Positions 32,967-43,137 of a DNA stretch of 64,000 bases are shown piece by piece. Within the stretch, counting starts at the first letter, position 1. The number at the start of each line of letters is the position of its first letter. Below the pieces are notes generated by a model. The model was not told the DNA's origin. It was given only the letters and a program-made list of their open reading frames with translations, and did no database searches. The position numbers and the translations under genes were made by a program. The stretch comes from Pseudomonas sp. SST3. GTDB lineage: Bacteria; Pseudomonadota; Gammaproteobacteria; Pseudomonadales; Pseudomonadaceae. The stretch is taken from assembly GCF_003325755.1 (NCBI RefSeq), contig NZ_QORI02000008.1, positions 164,760 through 228,759 on the forward strand, written 5' to 3'.

Positions 32967-33982
32967 ATCTTCTCATCGAGCACAATCGCTCACTCAAGCC
33001 TTTTAATACCTTTGCTATCGACGCCTGCGCGGCGCACTTTGCCGAAGCGCAAGACGACCAGGCGGTCATTGAAGCGCTCGCTGAGGGAAGGCGCCTTGGC
33101 GTTCCGCTGCTGATACTCGGCGGGGGCAGCAATCTGGTGCTTACGGGGGATGTGGATGCGTTGGTGCTGCGTATGCATAGCCGGGGCATCCGAATCGTCG
33201 AGGACGATGGTGTGCGGGTAGTGATTGAGGCGGAGGCGGGAGAGCCCTGGCATCCCTTCGTGGTGCACAGCCTGGCGCTTGGCTTATCCGGATTGGAAAA
33301 CCTCAGCCTGATCCCAGGCACCGTCGGCGCGGCGCCGATCCAGAATGTCGGCGCGTATGGCGTCGAGATCAAGGACGTCTTTGCCGGGCTGACTGCGCTG
33401 GACCGCGAAACCGGAGATGTTGTTGAGTTCGACCTACCAGCATGCGAGTTCGGCTATCGCGATAGTGTGTTCAAGCGTCAAGCCGGACGCTACGTCATTC
33501 TGCGGGTGCGCTTCTCGCTACAGCGGACGGAGGACCTCAAGCTGGATTACGGACCACTCCGTCAGTGGCTGCAACAGCACGGTATCGAATCACCCACAGC
33601 GATGGATGTCAGTCGGGCGGTGTGTGCGATTCGCAGCGAGAAACTGCCGGATCCCCAAGTCCTCGGTAATGCCGGCAGTTTTTTCAAGAACCCATTGGTC
33701 CCGCAAAGGCTAGCGGATGCCTTACGCGAGCGTTACCCGGACCTGGTAGCGTTTCCGCAGGGTGATGGGCAGGTCAAGCTCGCGGCTGGCTGGCTGATCG
33801 AGCGCGCGGGGTGGAAAGGCTATCGGAAAGGCGATGCGGGCGTGCACCAGCTGCAGGCTCTGGTACTCGTCAACTACGGTCAGGCCTCTGGCCGAGAGAT
33901 CTTGCAACTTGCCCATGAGATCCATGCCGATATTGCCGAACGTTTTGGCGTCTGCTTGGAAATCGAGCCGAACGTCATCTAA
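32963..33982 (+). CDS. murB: UDP-N-acetylenolpyruvoylglucosamine reductase
   Basis: 339 aa with a GTG start overlapping the preceding stop. It reduces UDP-GlcNAc-enolpyruvate to UDP-MurNAc with NADPH and FAD. FAD-binding motifs LGGGSNLVL, GLENLSLIPGTVGAAPIQNVGAYG and LGNAGSFFKNP are visible. The enzyme is type I (E. coli-like). Confidence 0.96.
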   Translation: MNLLIEHNRSLKPFNTFAIDACAAHFAEAQDDQAVIEALAEGRRLGVPLLILGGGSNLVLTGDVDALVLRMHSRGIRIVEDDGVRVVIEAEAGEPWHPFVVHSLALGLSGLENLSLIPGTVGAAPIQNVGAYGVEIKDVFAGLTALDRETGDVVEFDLPACEFGYRDSVFKRQAGRYVILRVRFSLQRTEDLKLDYGPLRQWLQQHGIESPTAMDVSRAVCAIRSEKLPDPQVLGNAGSFFKNPLVPQRLADALRERYPDLVAFPQGDGQVKLAAGWLIERAGWKGYRKGDAGVHQLQALVLVNYGQASGREILQLAHEIHADIAERFGVCLEIEPNVI

Positions 33983-34255
33983 CTCAAAACTGCCGAGTTG
34001 CGCCATTTCTGTTCAGCGTGATGAATATTTCGCACACCGGGCTTGTCGATCGCTTCTCATCGTCGTGGCCCTCAGTGGGCAGAGGCCCATTCAGCCCCAT
34101 CTAACTGCGGCTGCCCACGCCACTGTCTCGCCTGGCTGAAGTGATTGATGGCCGTATGGTCATCGTGTATCCGCTGGCTACGCCTTTCTGCTGCTTCCAT
34201 CGCAGCCTCCTGAAGATCAGAAGATGTAAACCCTATTCAGGGCGGAACACAGAAA
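33983..34255. other. Non-coding gap between murB and rne
   Basis: About 270 bp with no credible gene on either strand. The open frame that starts at 34141 on the plus strand is antisense to rne over most of its length and is not supported. Confidence 0.6.
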
Positions 34256-34285
34256 CAAAAAAGGGATGCCGAAGCATCCCTTTCT
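34256..34285 (-). terminator. Rho-independent terminator of rne
   Basis: A 10-bp stem AAAGGGATGC / GCATCCCTTT (34260-34269 and 34274-34283), read on the minus strand, is followed by a T-rich TTTTTTG tract, 17 nt after the rne stop. Confidence 0.88.
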
Positions 34286-34299
34286 CATTGTCGCGCTTG

Positions 34300-37200
34300 T
34301 CAGCTTTGACGCTTGTCGTCGTCCCGCTCGATGGCTTGTTCGGTCGCCTCAGGTTCATCAGCTTCAGTGTTGGGCTTGAGCGACTCCACTTCAGGCTGGA
34401 CGGCTTCTGCGACGACCGGTTCTGCTTCCGGTTCTGCCGGTGCTGGTTCAGGCTGCGAAGCAGCTTCTTCTTCGCTATCGTTGGTTGTGACAACCGGTTG
34501 CTCGGCTGCGATCTCAACAACCGGTTGGCTGGCAACGATCTCGGGGCTGGTCAGCTCGGCGGGCGCGTCGGCTTCGGTTTTCGCTTCGGCAGCTTTCGCT
34601 TGCGATTCGGCCGCTTCCTTGGCCAAGCGCTCCTGCTCAAGGCGGCGACGGCGCACTTCGCGCGGGTCGTTAGGCGCGCGGCCGCTCGCCGTCAGGACCG
34701 GTGTTGCGGCAGGCTCGGTCGGCACCGGAGCGGGCTCTTCAACAGCTGTAGCTGCTGCTTCGACGATCTCGGACTCTACTGGCGACGGTGCTGGCTCTGG
34801 CTGGCTGACTTCCTGCGGGGCAGGGGTTGGCTCTGCTGCAGGCTGAGCGGCTTCAGCTGTCGGCGCTGCGATGGTGGCATCGGCTGGCTCGGCAGCTACC
34901 GCTTCATCGGTAGCTTCGTTGGCGGTCTCGGCTGGCGCTGGTACCTCTGGCGCAGCTTCGGTTTGAAGCACGGTGGGTGCCGTGTCGGTATCGGCGGTGT
35001 TGGCCGCGAGGGCGGCGGCAGTCGCGGCAATGGCGACCTGCTCTGATTTCACCGGCGCGTTACTTTCGCTACCCTCGGCAGCGCCGGTCTCGCCTTCGCC
35101 AATCTCGTTGCCATTGGCATCGCGTTGACGATCACGGCGGTTGCTACGACGACGCTGACCACGGGAGCGACGACGTGGACGATCACTGCCCTCGGTTGAT
35201 TCCTGCTCATCCTCGGCAGTTTCTGCTGCTTCACTCTGCTGCAGTTCTTCCGTGTTTGCGATCTGCTCTGCGCGAGGCTTGCGCTCTTCACGAGGCGGGC
35301 GCGGTTTACGCTCGACGGTCTCCTCGCTGGCAGGCGCGGCTGAAACTGCTTGGGTGGGCTCGTCCAGTGGTGCGCGCAGTTCACGCTTGCGCTCTTCGCG
35401 GGGCTGACGGTCCTCGCGTGGGGTGCGCTCGCGACGGGGCTGCGGCTGCGACTGCGGGGTGCTATCGCTGGCTTCGACCGGCTCACGGGGCTCGCGAGGC
35501 TTGCGCTCTTCACGCGACGGGCGTGGTTGGCGCTCTTCGCGAGGTTGGCGTTCTTCACGCGGTGCGCGTTCCTCGCGTGGCTTGCGTTCCTCGTCGCGAT
35601 TGTTGCGCGAGTCACGGCGGCGGTTCTGTTGACGACCGCTGCGTCGCTCATCGTTGCGCTGCGGGCGGTTGCTTGCCGAGGGCTTCTTCTCGACTTCAAC
35701 AGCCGGAGCTTCCGGTTTGCCAGCGAAGAGACCCACCAACGATTTGACCAGTCCTTTGAACAGGCTTGGCTCTTGGGCAGCAGGTGCGGCGGCTTCTGCG
35801 GGGGCGGCGACAGGGGCTGGTGCGGTACGCTGTGGTGCAGTTTTTACCGCTGCTTCCTGGCGAACCAGCGTGCGCGTCGAGCTGACCGGCTGAGCTTCCT
35901 CAACCTCGGTCGGGCTCATCTCGTAGCTTGCCTGTCCGGCCATGATTTCCGGACTGTCGTCACGCAAGCGCTGTACTTCGAAATGCGGCGTCTCCAGATG
36001 GTCGTCCGGCAGGATGAAGATGCGCGCGCGAGTGCGCAGCTCGATCTTGGTAATGGCGTTGCGTTTCTCGTTGAGCAGGAAGGCGGCGACCTGAAAGGGC
36101 ACACGCGCTCGAACCTCGGCGGTGCGATCCTTAAGCGCTTCTTCTTCGATCAGGCGCAGGATTGCCAGCGATAGCGATTCGACGTCACGGATGATGCCCT
36201 GACCGTTACAGCGTGGGCAGACGATGCCGCTGGTTTCACCCAGCGATGGACGCAAACGCTGGCGGGACATTTCCAGCAGGCCAAAGCGCGAAATACGGCC
36301 AACCTGGATACGCGCGCGGTCGGCTTCGAGCGCTTCACGAACCTTTTCTTCGACGGCGCGCTGGTTCTTCGCCGGTGTCATGTCGATGAAGTCGATGACG
36401 ATCAGGCCACCGATGTCACGCAGGCGTAGCTGGCGGGCGATTTCCTCGGCCGCTTCCAGGTTGGTCTGCAGTGCTGTTTCTTCGATGTCGCCGCCTTTGG
36501 TGGCGCGCGCCGAGTTAATGTCGATGGAGACCAGTGCCTCGGTCGGATCGATTACGATGGAGCCGCCGGACGGCAGCTTCACTTCACGCTGGAATGCGGT
36601 TTCGATCTGACTTTCGATCTGGAAGCGGTTGAACAGCGGCACGCTGTCTTCGTACAGCTTGATCTTGCTGGCGTATTGCGGCATGACCTGCTGGATGAAG
36701 GAAAGCGCCTCGTCCTGTGCTTCGACGCTGTCGATCAGCACTTCGCCGATGTCCTGACGCAGATAATCGCGGATAGCGCGGATGATGACGTTGGATTCTT
36801 GATAGATCAGAAACGGGGCGGGGCGGTCCTGGGAGGCCTCCTTGACGGCGCTCCACAACTGCAGCAGGTAATCCAGATCCCATTGCATTTCTTCGCTGGA
36901 GCGGCCAAGACCGGCTGTCCGGACGATCAGCCCCATGTCGGCGGGAACATTGAGACCGTTCAATGCCTCGCGCAACTCGTTACGCTCCTCACCCTCAATG
37001 CGGCGGGAAATGCCGCCTGCACGTGGGTTGTTCGGCATCAGTACGAGGTAGCGGCCAGCCAGGCTGATGAACGTGGTCAGGGCTGCGCCCTTGTTACCGC
37101 GCTCTTCTTTCTCGACCTGGACGATGACTTCCTGGCCTTCGCTCAGGACGTCCTTGATGTTGACGCGACCTTCCGGAGACTTCTTGAAGTACTCGCGGGA

Positions 37201-37419
37201 AATTTCCTTGAGAGGGAGAAAGCCGTGGCGGTCGGCACCGAAGTCAACGAAGGCGGCTTCGAGGCTGGGCTCGACGCGGGTGATTTTGCCTTTATAGATA
37301 TTGGCTTTTTTCTGTTCGCGGGCGCCGGATTCGATATCGAGATCGAATAGGCGCTGGCCGTCGACCAGTGCGACACGCAACTCTTCGGGCTGAGTTGCGT
37401 TAATTAGCATTCTTTTCAT
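34300..37419 (-). CDS. rne: Ribonuclease E
   Basis: 1039 aa. It is the endonuclease that initiates mRNA decay, processes rRNA/tRNA and scaffolds the degradosome. The start is the ATG at 37419 ([18 protein letters not shown]); the longer start at 37467 is rejected. An S1 domain spans residues about 35-120. The catalytic aspartates lie in [11 protein letters not shown] (about 300) and IVIDFIDM (about 345). The zinc-link CPRCNGQG is at about 404. From about residue 530 the tail is low complexity: Arg/Glu-rich ([12 protein letters not shown]) blocks, then Ala/Pro/Glu-rich, as expected for RNA- and partner-binding microdomains. The gene is divergent from rluC, with a long leader between. Confidence 0.97.
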   Translation of the reverse strand: MKRMLINATQPEELRVALVDGQRLFDLDIESGAREQKKANIYKGKITRVEPSLEAAFVDFGADRHGFLPLKEISREYFKKSPEGRVNIKDVLSEGQEVIVQVEKEERGNKGAALTTFISLAGRYLVLMPNNPRAGGISRRIEGEERNELREALNGLNVPADMGLIVRTAGLGRSSEEMQWDLDYLLQLWSAVKEASQDRPAPFLIYQESNVIIRAIRDYLRQDIGEVLIDSVEAQDEALSFIQQVMPQYASKIKLYEDSVPLFNRFQIESQIETAFQREVKLPSGGSIVIDPTEALVSIDINSARATKGGDIEETALQTNLEAAEEIARQLRLRDIGGLIVIDFIDMTPAKNQRAVEEKVREALEADRARIQVGRISRFGLLEMSRQRLRPSLGETSGIVCPRCNGQGIIRDVESLSLAILRLIEEEALKDRTAEVRARVPFQVAAFLLNEKRNAITKIELRTRARIFILPDDHLETPHFEVQRLRDDSPEIMAGQASYEMSPTEVEEAQPVSSTRTLVRQEAAVKTAPQRTAPAPVAAPAEAAAPAAQEPSLFKGLVKSLVGLFAGKPEAPAVEVEKKPSASNRPQRNDERRSGRQQNRRRDSRNNRDEERKPREERAPREERQPREERQPRPSREERKPREPREPVEASDSTPQSQPQPRRERTPREDRQPREERKRELRAPLDEPTQAVSAAPASEETVERKPRPPREERKPRAEQIANTEELQQSEAAETAEDEQESTEGSDRPRRRSRGQRRRSNRRDRQRDANGNEIGEGETGAAEGSESNAPVKSEQVAIAATAAALAANTADTDTAPTVLQTEAAPEVPAPAETANEATDEAVAAEPADATIAAPTAEAAQPAAEPTPAPQEVSQPEPAPSPVESEIVEAAATAVEEPAPVPTEPAATPVLTASGRAPNDPREVRRRRLEQERLAKEAAESQAKAAEAKTEADAPAELTSPEIVASQPVVEIAAEQPVVTTNDSEEEAASQPEPAPAEPEAEPVVAEAVQPEVESLKPNTEADEPEATEQAIERDDDKRQS

Positions 37420-37971
37420 GTAGTACCGTCGGTTTCCAAGGCAGCGGAAACGGCGTTCGGCACACACGACTCTCGCGGTCGGTGTCAGGTGAGTCAGGAA
37501 TGGTTGTAAAGCACTCCAGTGTCCAGCGATGTGAGGCCAGTTGGGCCAGCGTCGCGACGACGTCTCCTGCTTGCTGTCGGAACAGAAGCAATGGTTCGGG
37601 AGGAGGAATCAGCAATCGGTAGCGGACGGAATGAAGCGTCTATGAAAGCCTTTGCTACGCAATCCGATGGCTGTACATCTCCACCCAACACTCATACTTT
37701 GAAAATCGGGTGCCGCTCGCAGAATCCGGGAGCGGGTTGTCGATTATCGCGATTCCCCATCGGGGGCACGCATCATGTCTTCAAGGCTTGTTTCGGTACT
37801 TCTGCTACTTAGTAGAGAAGCATCGTCGGACGGCCTCACGTCCTCGAACATTGCTGAGTCGGGAATGGCGGTTTCGCTGGCATTCCTCGACCTGACCACT
37901 TTTGGCGGCGTCTGGACTATAACAGCAATGTTTAAGTGCTTCAAATAACGGAAAATTGATATCATCCGCGG
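37420..37971. promoter_or_regulatory. Long rne-rluC divergent intergenic region, probable rne leader
   Basis: 552 bp without a supported gene lie between the divergent rne and rluC. In enterobacteria rne has a structured 5' leader of several hundred nt that RNase E cleaves to control its own level; a similar leader would fit here (inference). I could not place a convincing rne promoter. For rluC a TATAAC box lies at 37918-37923, with no good -35. Confidence 0.45.
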
Positions 37972-38925
37972 ATGACCAATACCCCTTCTCCGACCTCTGG
38001 CGTGCAAATGCTTGAGGTCTCGCCGGAGCTTGCCGGCCAGCGCATTGATAACTTTCTTCGCACTCAACTCAAGGGTGTGCCCAAAACCCTGATCTACCGC
38101 ATTCTGCGCAAAGGCGAAGTGCGGGTGAACAAGGGGCGGATCAAGCCCGAATATAAGCTTCAAGCGGGCGATGTGGTGCGTGTACCGCCGCTTCGGTTGC
38201 CCGAGCGGGACGAGGTGGTTCCGGTCGCGCAGGGCCTTCTCGAGCGTCTGAGCGCGGCAATCGTCTATGAGGACAAGGCGCTTATCGTGCTGAATAAGCC
38301 CGCAGGTATCGCAGTGCATGGCGGCAGCGGGCTTAGCTTTGGTGTCATCGAGGCGCTGCGTCAGCTGCGTCCGGATGCCAAGGAGCTGGAGTTGGTACAT
38401 CGTCTGGATCGGGACACGTCCGGGCTGTTGATGGTCGCGAAGAAGCGCAGCATGCTGCGTCACCTGCATCAAGAGCTGCGCGGCGACGGTATTGATAAGC
38501 GCTACATGGCGCTTGTCCGGGGGCGCTGGGAAACCAGCAAGAAGCAGGTGAATGCTCCGCTGTTGAAGAACACGCTGCGCTCGGGCGAGCGGATGGTCGA
38601 AGTCGCTGACGAGGGCAAGGACGCGCTGACGCTTTTTCGCGTGCTGCGCCGTTTCGGTGATTTCGCCACGCTGGTCGAGGCCAAGCCGGTAACGGGGCGT
38701 ACTCACCAGATCCGCGTGCATGCCCGCCATGCAGGTCACGGCATCGCCGGCGACAATAAGTATGGAGACGAAGAGTTCTCCAGCGTTATTCGTGAGTTGG
38801 GGGGCAAGCGCCTGTTCCTGCATGCCTATGCGTTGAGGGTGCCGCTGCCCGACGGCGGCGAACTGAGTCTGGAAGCGCCGGTCGACGATGTCTGGACGCG
38901 GACGCTGGAGAGGCTTGGTGAATAA
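37972..38925 (+). CDS. rluC: 23S rRNA pseudouridine(955/2504/2580) synthase
   Basis: 317 aa. An N-terminal S4 RNA-binding domain ([33 protein letters not shown], split over residues 20-55) precedes the catalytic domain. The active-site motif [11 protein letters not shown] contains the nucleophilic Asp. Near the C-terminus is [11 protein letters not shown]. The stop overlaps the next gene. Confidence 0.95.
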   Translation: MTNTPSPTSGVQMLEVSPELAGQRIDNFLRTQLKGVPKTLIYRILRKGEVRVNKGRIKPEYKLQAGDVVRVPPLRLPERDEVVPVAQGLLERLSAAIVYEDKALIVLNKPAGIAVHGGSGLSFGVIEALRQLRPDAKELELVHRLDRDTSGLLMVAKKRSMLRHLHQELRGDGIDKRYMALVRGRWETSKKQVNAPLLKNTLRSGERMVEVADEGKDALTLFRVLRRFGDFATLVEAKPVTGRTHQIRVHARHAGHGIAGDNKYGDEEFSSVIRELGGKRLFLHAYALRVPLPDGGELSLEAPVDDVWTRTLERLGE

Positions 38926-39607
38926 GTACGACCTGTTGATCTTTGACTGGGACGGCACCTTGGCGGACTCGATTGGGCGTATCGTCGAATCCATTTCTGT
39001 TGCTGCAGCCAATTGTGATCTACCGCCCCTTGATGAGGGTGTCATCAAGGGGATCATAGGGCTCGGTTTGCCAGAGGCAATTGCGGCGTTATATCCCCAT
39101 ATCACAGATGTGCGAACGGCTGAGGCGTTTCGTCGTGCCTATGCCGATCATTATCTATTGCTGGATGCTGAGCCTTCGGCACTCTATCCGGGCGTCGCGC
39201 TAGCGCTGCAACAGTTTCGTGAACAGGGACACATGCTCGCCGTAGCGACAGGTAAAGGGCGGCGCGGATTGGATAGGGTGCTGACGGCGCAAGGGTGGGG
39301 CGGTTTCTTCGATGTGACGCGTTGCGCGGATGAGACAGCGAGCAAGCCTGATCCGCTGATGATTCATGAGATTCTGGGGCACTGTGGGGTCAGTCCCGAG
39401 CGAGCCGTGATGATTGGCGATTCAGTATTCGATCTCGAGATGGCCAGGCGAGCAGGCATCGACAGCGTTGCGGTTACTTATGGCGCGCAGTCCGTCGAGG
39501 TCTTGCAGGCATGCTCGCCATGCATGACTATCAAACATTTTTCGGAGCTCGGCCGCTGGCTGTGCTCTGCTGATTCAGCTGCTGAGGTAGTTGCGTATGT
39601 CGGATGA
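38918..39607 (+). CDS. HAD-family hydrolase (phosphoglycolate phosphatase-like)
   Basis: 229 aa from a GTG at 38918 (reads [18 protein letters not shown]), with GGAG upstream, overlapping rluC. HAD motif [10 protein letters not shown], motif II ATGK, motif III KP ([10 protein letters not shown]), and motif [12 protein letters not shown] are all visible. The helical cap sits between motifs I and II, as in Gph-like phosphatases. The substrate is unknown. Confidence 0.9.
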   Translation: MNKYDLLIFDWDGTLADSIGRIVESISVAAANCDLPPLDEGVIKGIIGLGLPEAIAALYPHITDVRTAEAFRRAYADHYLLLDAEPSALYPGVALALQQFREQGHMLAVATGKGRRGLDRVLTAQGWGGFFDVTRCADETASKPDPLMIHEILGHCGVSPERAVMIGDSVFDLEMARRAGIDSVAVTYGAQSVEVLQACSPCMTIKHFSELGRWLCSADSAAEVVAYVG

Positions 39608-40580
39608 ATGGAAGGCGCCGGTGAATGAGGTCAAGGAGGATCGCAATAGCTGGAAGTTGCTGGAAAAGACATTGCTTGCCGGGGTGCAAGAGCAGCGGCG
39701 GGCCCGGCGTTGGGGGATCTTTTTCAAGCTGTTGACCTTCATCTACCTCTTCGGCGCCCTGCTGATGTTCTCGCCTTTGTTGCGTATGGGTGACGGTAAG
39801 GTCGCTAGTGACAGTCATACCGCAGTCATCAACGTCCGCGGAATGATTGCGGATGAAGAGGCGGCGAGTGCGGATAACATTGTCGGGGCGCTCCGGGCCG
39901 CCTTCGAGGATTCCAGTACCAAGGGTGTGGTGCTGAGGATCAACAGTCCGGGTGGCAGTCCCGTGCAGTCAGGCTATATCTACGACGAGATTCGTCGGCT
40001 GCGTGACGAATATCCGGCCACAAAGGTCTATGCGGTGATTACCGATCTGGGGGCTTCGGGTGCCTACTACATCGCCAGTGCTGCGAATGAAATCTACGCT
40101 GATAAGTCCAGTCTGGTTGGCTCGATAGGGGTGACCGCGGCGACTTTCGGTTTCGTCGAGACGATGGACAAACTGGGTGTGGAGCGTCGGGTCTACACCT
40201 CAGGCGAGCACAAGGCGTTCCTTGATCCGTTTCAGCCGGAAAATCCGGAGGAAACCGAGTTCTGGCGCAGTGTGCTTGCCACTACACATCGGCAATTCAT
40301 CGATAGCGTGAAGCAGGGGCGTGGAGACCGACTCCAGGTCGCTGAGCATCCTGAGCTATTTTCTGGGCTTATCTGGTCCGGCGAGCAGGCCCTTGAGCTC
40401 GGGCTGATTGATGGTCTCGGCAGTACCAGCTACGTGGCCCGCGAGGTTATCGGAGAGGATGAGCTGGTGGACTTTACCGTCAAGGATTCTGCTCTGGATC
40501 GTTTCACCAAGAAGCTCGGTGCCGCCGTTGGTTCGCAGTTGGCGATGTGGATGGGCTTTCAAGGGCCGCAACTGCGTTAG
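39597..40580 (+). CDS. sppA: Signal peptide peptidase SppA (short form)
   Basis: 327 aa from the ATG at 39597. One membrane helix at residues about 45-65 (FFKLLTFIYLFGALLMF) is followed by the S49 peptidase domain. INSPGGSPVQSGYIYDEI forms the oxyanion region, the serine is in DLGASGAYYIASAA and the lysine-region helix follows SSLVGSIGV. It digests cleaved signal peptides at the inner membrane. It overlaps the HAD gene by 11 nt. Confidence 0.93.
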   Translation: MSDEWKAPVNEVKEDRNSWKLLEKTLLAGVQEQRRARRWGIFFKLLTFIYLFGALLMFSPLLRMGDGKVASDSHTAVINVRGMIADEEAASADNIVGALRAAFEDSSTKGVVLRINSPGGSPVQSGYIYDEIRRLRDEYPATKVYAVITDLGASGAYYIASAANEIYADKSSLVGSIGVTAATFGFVETMDKLGVERRVYTSGEHKAFLDPFQPENPEETEFWRSVLATTHRQFIDSVKQGRGDRLQVAEHPELFSGLIWSGEQALELGLIDGLGSTSYVAREVIGEDELVDFTVKDSALDRFTKKLGAAVGSQLAMWMGFQGPQLR

Positions 40581-40595
40581 CTTTCTCGCGGCCTG

Positions 40596-41177
40596 TCACG
40601 GCACTTCGATGCCGGCGTGGTTGAGCATATCGACCAGCCGGATCAGTGGAAGCCCGATCAGGCTCGTGACATCTGATCCTTCGGTGGTGCGAAACAGGCT
40701 GATCCCCAGGCCTTCGGCCTTGAAGCTGCCTGCGCAGTCGAAGGGCTGTTCGGCCAGCAGATAGCGTTCGATCTGCTGATCGTTGAGCGCTCGGAAATGG
40801 ACGGTGAACGCGATGCAGTCGACCTGGGCGGTTCCTGTCCGGCTATCCAGCAGCGCTAGGCCGGTCAGAAAGCTCACGCTTTTGCCGCTGCAGGCTTGCA
40901 GTTGCTGCTTTGCTCGCTCGAAGGTATGAGGCTTGCCGAGGATGTTGTGCTCAAGCACGGCAACCTGGTCCGAGCCAATGATCAGATGATCCGGATGGGC
41001 CTCTGTCAGTGCTTGGGCTTTCTCACGAGCCAGTCGGCGTACTAGCTGTTCCGGGGGCTCTCCGGCATGCGCGGTTTCGTCTATTTCCGGCGCGTTGCAA
41101 TCGAATGTCAAACGCAATCGCGAAAGCAGTTCGCGCCGGTAGGGGGAGCTTGATGCGAGAAGCAGATGGCGGCGCAT
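40596..41177 (-). CDS. Maf-family nucleotide pyrophosphatase (YceF type)
   Basis: 193 aa. N-terminal LLLASSSPYRRELLSRL, EIDETAHAGE and LIIGSDQVAVLE are the Maf signatures; the subgroup (YceF, m7GTP pyrophosphatase) is suggested by SPYRRELLSRL and by its position next to yceD-rpmF. It probably removes noncanonical nucleotides. AAGGAAGG precedes the ATG, with a TATATA box about 15 nt further upstream. Confidence 0.92.
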   Translation of the reverse strand: MRRHLLLASSSPYRRELLSRLRLTFDCNAPEIDETAHAGEPPEQLVRRLAREKAQALTEAHPDHLIIGSDQVAVLEHNILGKPHTFERAKQQLQACSGKSVSFLTGLALLDSRTGTAQVDCIAFTVHFRALNDQQIERYLLAEQPFDCAGSFKAEGLGISLFRTTEGSDVTSLIGLPLIRLVDMLNHAGIEVP

Positions 41178-41242
41178 TTTCCTTCCTTTATATAGGTATT
41201 CGATTGCTGGTCGGCTGAAGCCAATTGTGCGGCTGAATTCCT

Positions 41243-41271
41243 TTGACAGTCGAGAGGCGCATCCCTAGAAT
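41243..41271 (+). promoter_or_regulatory. Near-consensus sigma70 promoter for yceD-rpmF
   Basis: TTGACA (41243-41248), 17-nt spacer, TAGAAT (41266-41271). Transcription should begin near 41277-41280, directly at the yceD ATG (41281), predicting a leaderless or almost leaderless mRNA. Confidence 0.8.
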
Positions 41272-41280
41272 GCCGCGCTT

Positions 41281-41808
41281 ATGTTGAAAGGACCAATACC
41301 TCCGCACGTTGACCCGCGCAAGCTCGCTGACCGAGCGGCCGCCCTGAAGGGTGAGCTGCAATTGTCCGAGCTCAAGCGGCTCGTCGATCCTCTCGAGGAC
41401 GATAAGGGTGTGGTGCGTGCCAGTTTTGATTTCGGGCGCGACGAGCAGCGCACTGTGGTCATCCACAGCGAGCTGGATGTTGAGGTCACAATGATTTGCC
41501 AGCGTTGTCTGGAGCCGGTTGTTCTGCCTATTCACAGCGAGTGCGATTATGCCGTGGTGAATGAAGGGTCGAGCAGTCAGCACCTGCCCAAGGGCTATGA
41601 CGTGCTGGAAGTGGGAGAGGATCCTCTGGATCTGCTGGCGCTGGTTGAAGAGGAGCTTTTGCTCGCTCTTCCGATTGTTCCACTCCATGACCAAGAAGTT
41701 TGCCAGCCGCCGGTTGGGCCTGATGAGCCCGAGCCGAATGAGGACGAGGTATCGCGGTCCAACCCGTTCAGCGTACTGGCTCAGTTAAAGCGTGACCCAA
41801 ACGTTTAG
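41281..41808 (+). CDS. yceD: DUF177 protein YceD, 23S rRNA accumulation protein
   Basis: 175 aa. MLKGPIPPHVDPRKLADR is the usual pseudomonad start, and CQRCLEPV carries the CxxC typical of DUF177. It is co-encoded with rpmF and needed for normal 23S rRNA accumulation in E. coli and plants. There is no Shine-Dalgarno before the ATG, consistent with the predicted leaderless transcript. Confidence 0.92.
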   Translation: MLKGPIPPHVDPRKLADRAAALKGELQLSELKRLVDPLEDDKGVVRASFDFGRDEQRTVVIHSELDVEVTMICQRCLEPVVLPIHSECDYAVVNEGSSSQHLPKGYDVLEVGEDPLDLLALVEEELLLALPIVPLHDQEVCQPPVGPDEPEPNEDEVSRSNPFSVLAQLKRDPNV

Positions 41809-41820
41809 GAGTTGATCCCA

Positions 41821-42003
41821 ATGGCTGTTCAGCAGAACAAAAAATCCCGTTCCGCCCGTGACATGCGTCGTTCGCACGACGCGCTCGAGCCGAACGCCCT
41901 GTCCGTGGAAAAGAGCACCGGTGAAGTTCACCTGCGTCACCACGTTTCCCCGGAAGGTTTCTACCGTGGTCGTAAAGTGATCGACAAGGGCGCTGACGAG
42001 TAA
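41821..42003 (+). CDS. rpmF: 50S ribosomal protein L32
   Basis: 60 aa from the ATG at 41821 ([22 protein letters not shown]). It is basic, with the L32 N-terminal signature. The lack of a CxxC zinc pair shows the Zn-independent form. It sits 12 nt after yceD with AGGAG upstream. Confidence 0.97.
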   Translation: MAVQQNKKSRSARDMRRSHDALEPNALSVEKSTGEVHLRHHVSPEGFYRGRKVIDKGADE

Positions 42004-42006
42004 ACC

Positions 42007-43077
42007 TTGTCTGCTCCGATCATAGCGATCGATGCAATGGGTGGGGACTTCGGTCCCCACTGCATTGTTCCGGCCAGTCTCAACTGTCTGGCTGAAGCCC
42101 CCTCGCTGCATCTGGCTCTCGTTGGCCAATCCTCCCTTATTGAAGAAATCATTGATCGCCACCCTGGTGTGGATCGCGCTCGCCTGACCATTGTCGATGC
42201 CGGCGAGGTGATCGGCATGGACGAACGTCCCACCCATGCGCTGCGGACCAAGCCACGGTCATCCATGCGTGTCGCGCTGGAGTTAGTGCGTGATGGTCAG
42301 GCTCAGGCGTGTGTCAGTGCCGGTAATACGGGTGCGCTGATGGCGCTTGCTCGCCACGTCCTGAAGACGCTGCCAGGAGTTGATCGTCCGGCCATGGTGA
42401 CCGCGATCCCTACGCTAGAAGGCGCATGCCTGCTTCTTGACCTGGGCGCGAATGTGGACTGCACTGCCGAGCAGCTGTATCAATTTGCAGTGATGGGGTC
42501 GGTTGCAGCTCAGAGCCTTGGTATCGAGCGACCACGGGTCTCGTTGTTGAATGTGGGCACCGAAGAGATAAAGGGAAACCAGCAGGTCAAGGCGGCCGCA
42601 GGGCTTTTGCAGCAAGCCTGTGATATCAACTATCAAGGCTTCATCGAGGGTGATGGGCTGTTTCGCGGCGAGACTGATGTGGCGGTGTGCGATGGGTTTG
42701 TTGGCAATGTATTGCTCAAATCCAGTGAGGGCTTGGCGGATATGGTTGCCTTGCGAGTCGAGGCGCTTTTTCGTCGCTCGCTGATTTCGCGAGCAGTGGG
42801 CGCGCTGGCATTGCCGCTGTTGCGTCAGTTGCGGGCTGACCTTCGTCCGGCACAGTACAATGGTGCTAGCTTTCTGGGGCTTCAAGGCATCGTAGTCAAG
42901 AGTCATGGCAGTGCGGGCGCAGAGGGCTTTCGGTCGGCGATCCTGCGCGCCGCCCAGGACGTTCAGCACAACCTGCCGGCGCAACTGCACAGTCGGCTTG
43001 AACACCTGCTCGTGACCAATCGGTCGATAAACGGCGCCGGTGATGTGACCACCTCCGGCGGGTCGCCATCCAACTGA
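42007..43077 (+). CDS. plsX: Phosphate acyltransferase PlsX
   Basis: 356 aa. It makes acyl-phosphate from acyl-ACP for phospholipid synthesis. The start appears to be TTG at 42007 (reads [16 protein letters not shown]). The next ATG would remove the conserved IAIDA strand. [18 protein letters not shown] and GANVDC are family motifs. The rare start codon 3 nt after rpmF suggests translational coupling. Confidence 0.93.
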   Translation: MSAPIIAIDAMGGDFGPHCIVPASLNCLAEAPSLHLALVGQSSLIEEIIDRHPGVDRARLTIVDAGEVIGMDERPTHALRTKPRSSMRVALELVRDGQAQACVSAGNTGALMALARHVLKTLPGVDRPAMVTAIPTLEGACLLLDLGANVDCTAEQLYQFAVMGSVAAQSLGIERPRVSLLNVGTEEIKGNQQVKAAAGLLQQACDINYQGFIEGDGLFRGETDVAVCDGFVGNVLLKSSEGLADMVALRVEALFRRSLISRAVGALALPLLRQLRADLRPAQYNGASFLGLQGIVVKSHGSAGAEGFRSAILRAAQDVQHNLPAQLHSRLEHLLVTNRSINGAGDVTTSGGSPSN

Positions 43078-43137
43078 CAATTCGGTGCGTCCTGGTGGCG
43101 TATTCCTTTCGACGAACAACCACAAGAGAGCCGTTTC

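Noticed and set aside
34141..35046. 301-aa plus-strand frame at the 3' end of rne
   Set aside because: Antisense to the low-complexity RNase E tail, which creates artificial repeats.
37744..39105. 453-aa open frame on the minus strand across rluC
   Set aside because: It lies antisense to rluC and the HAD gene, both well supported by motifs; long antisense frames are common in high-GC DNA.
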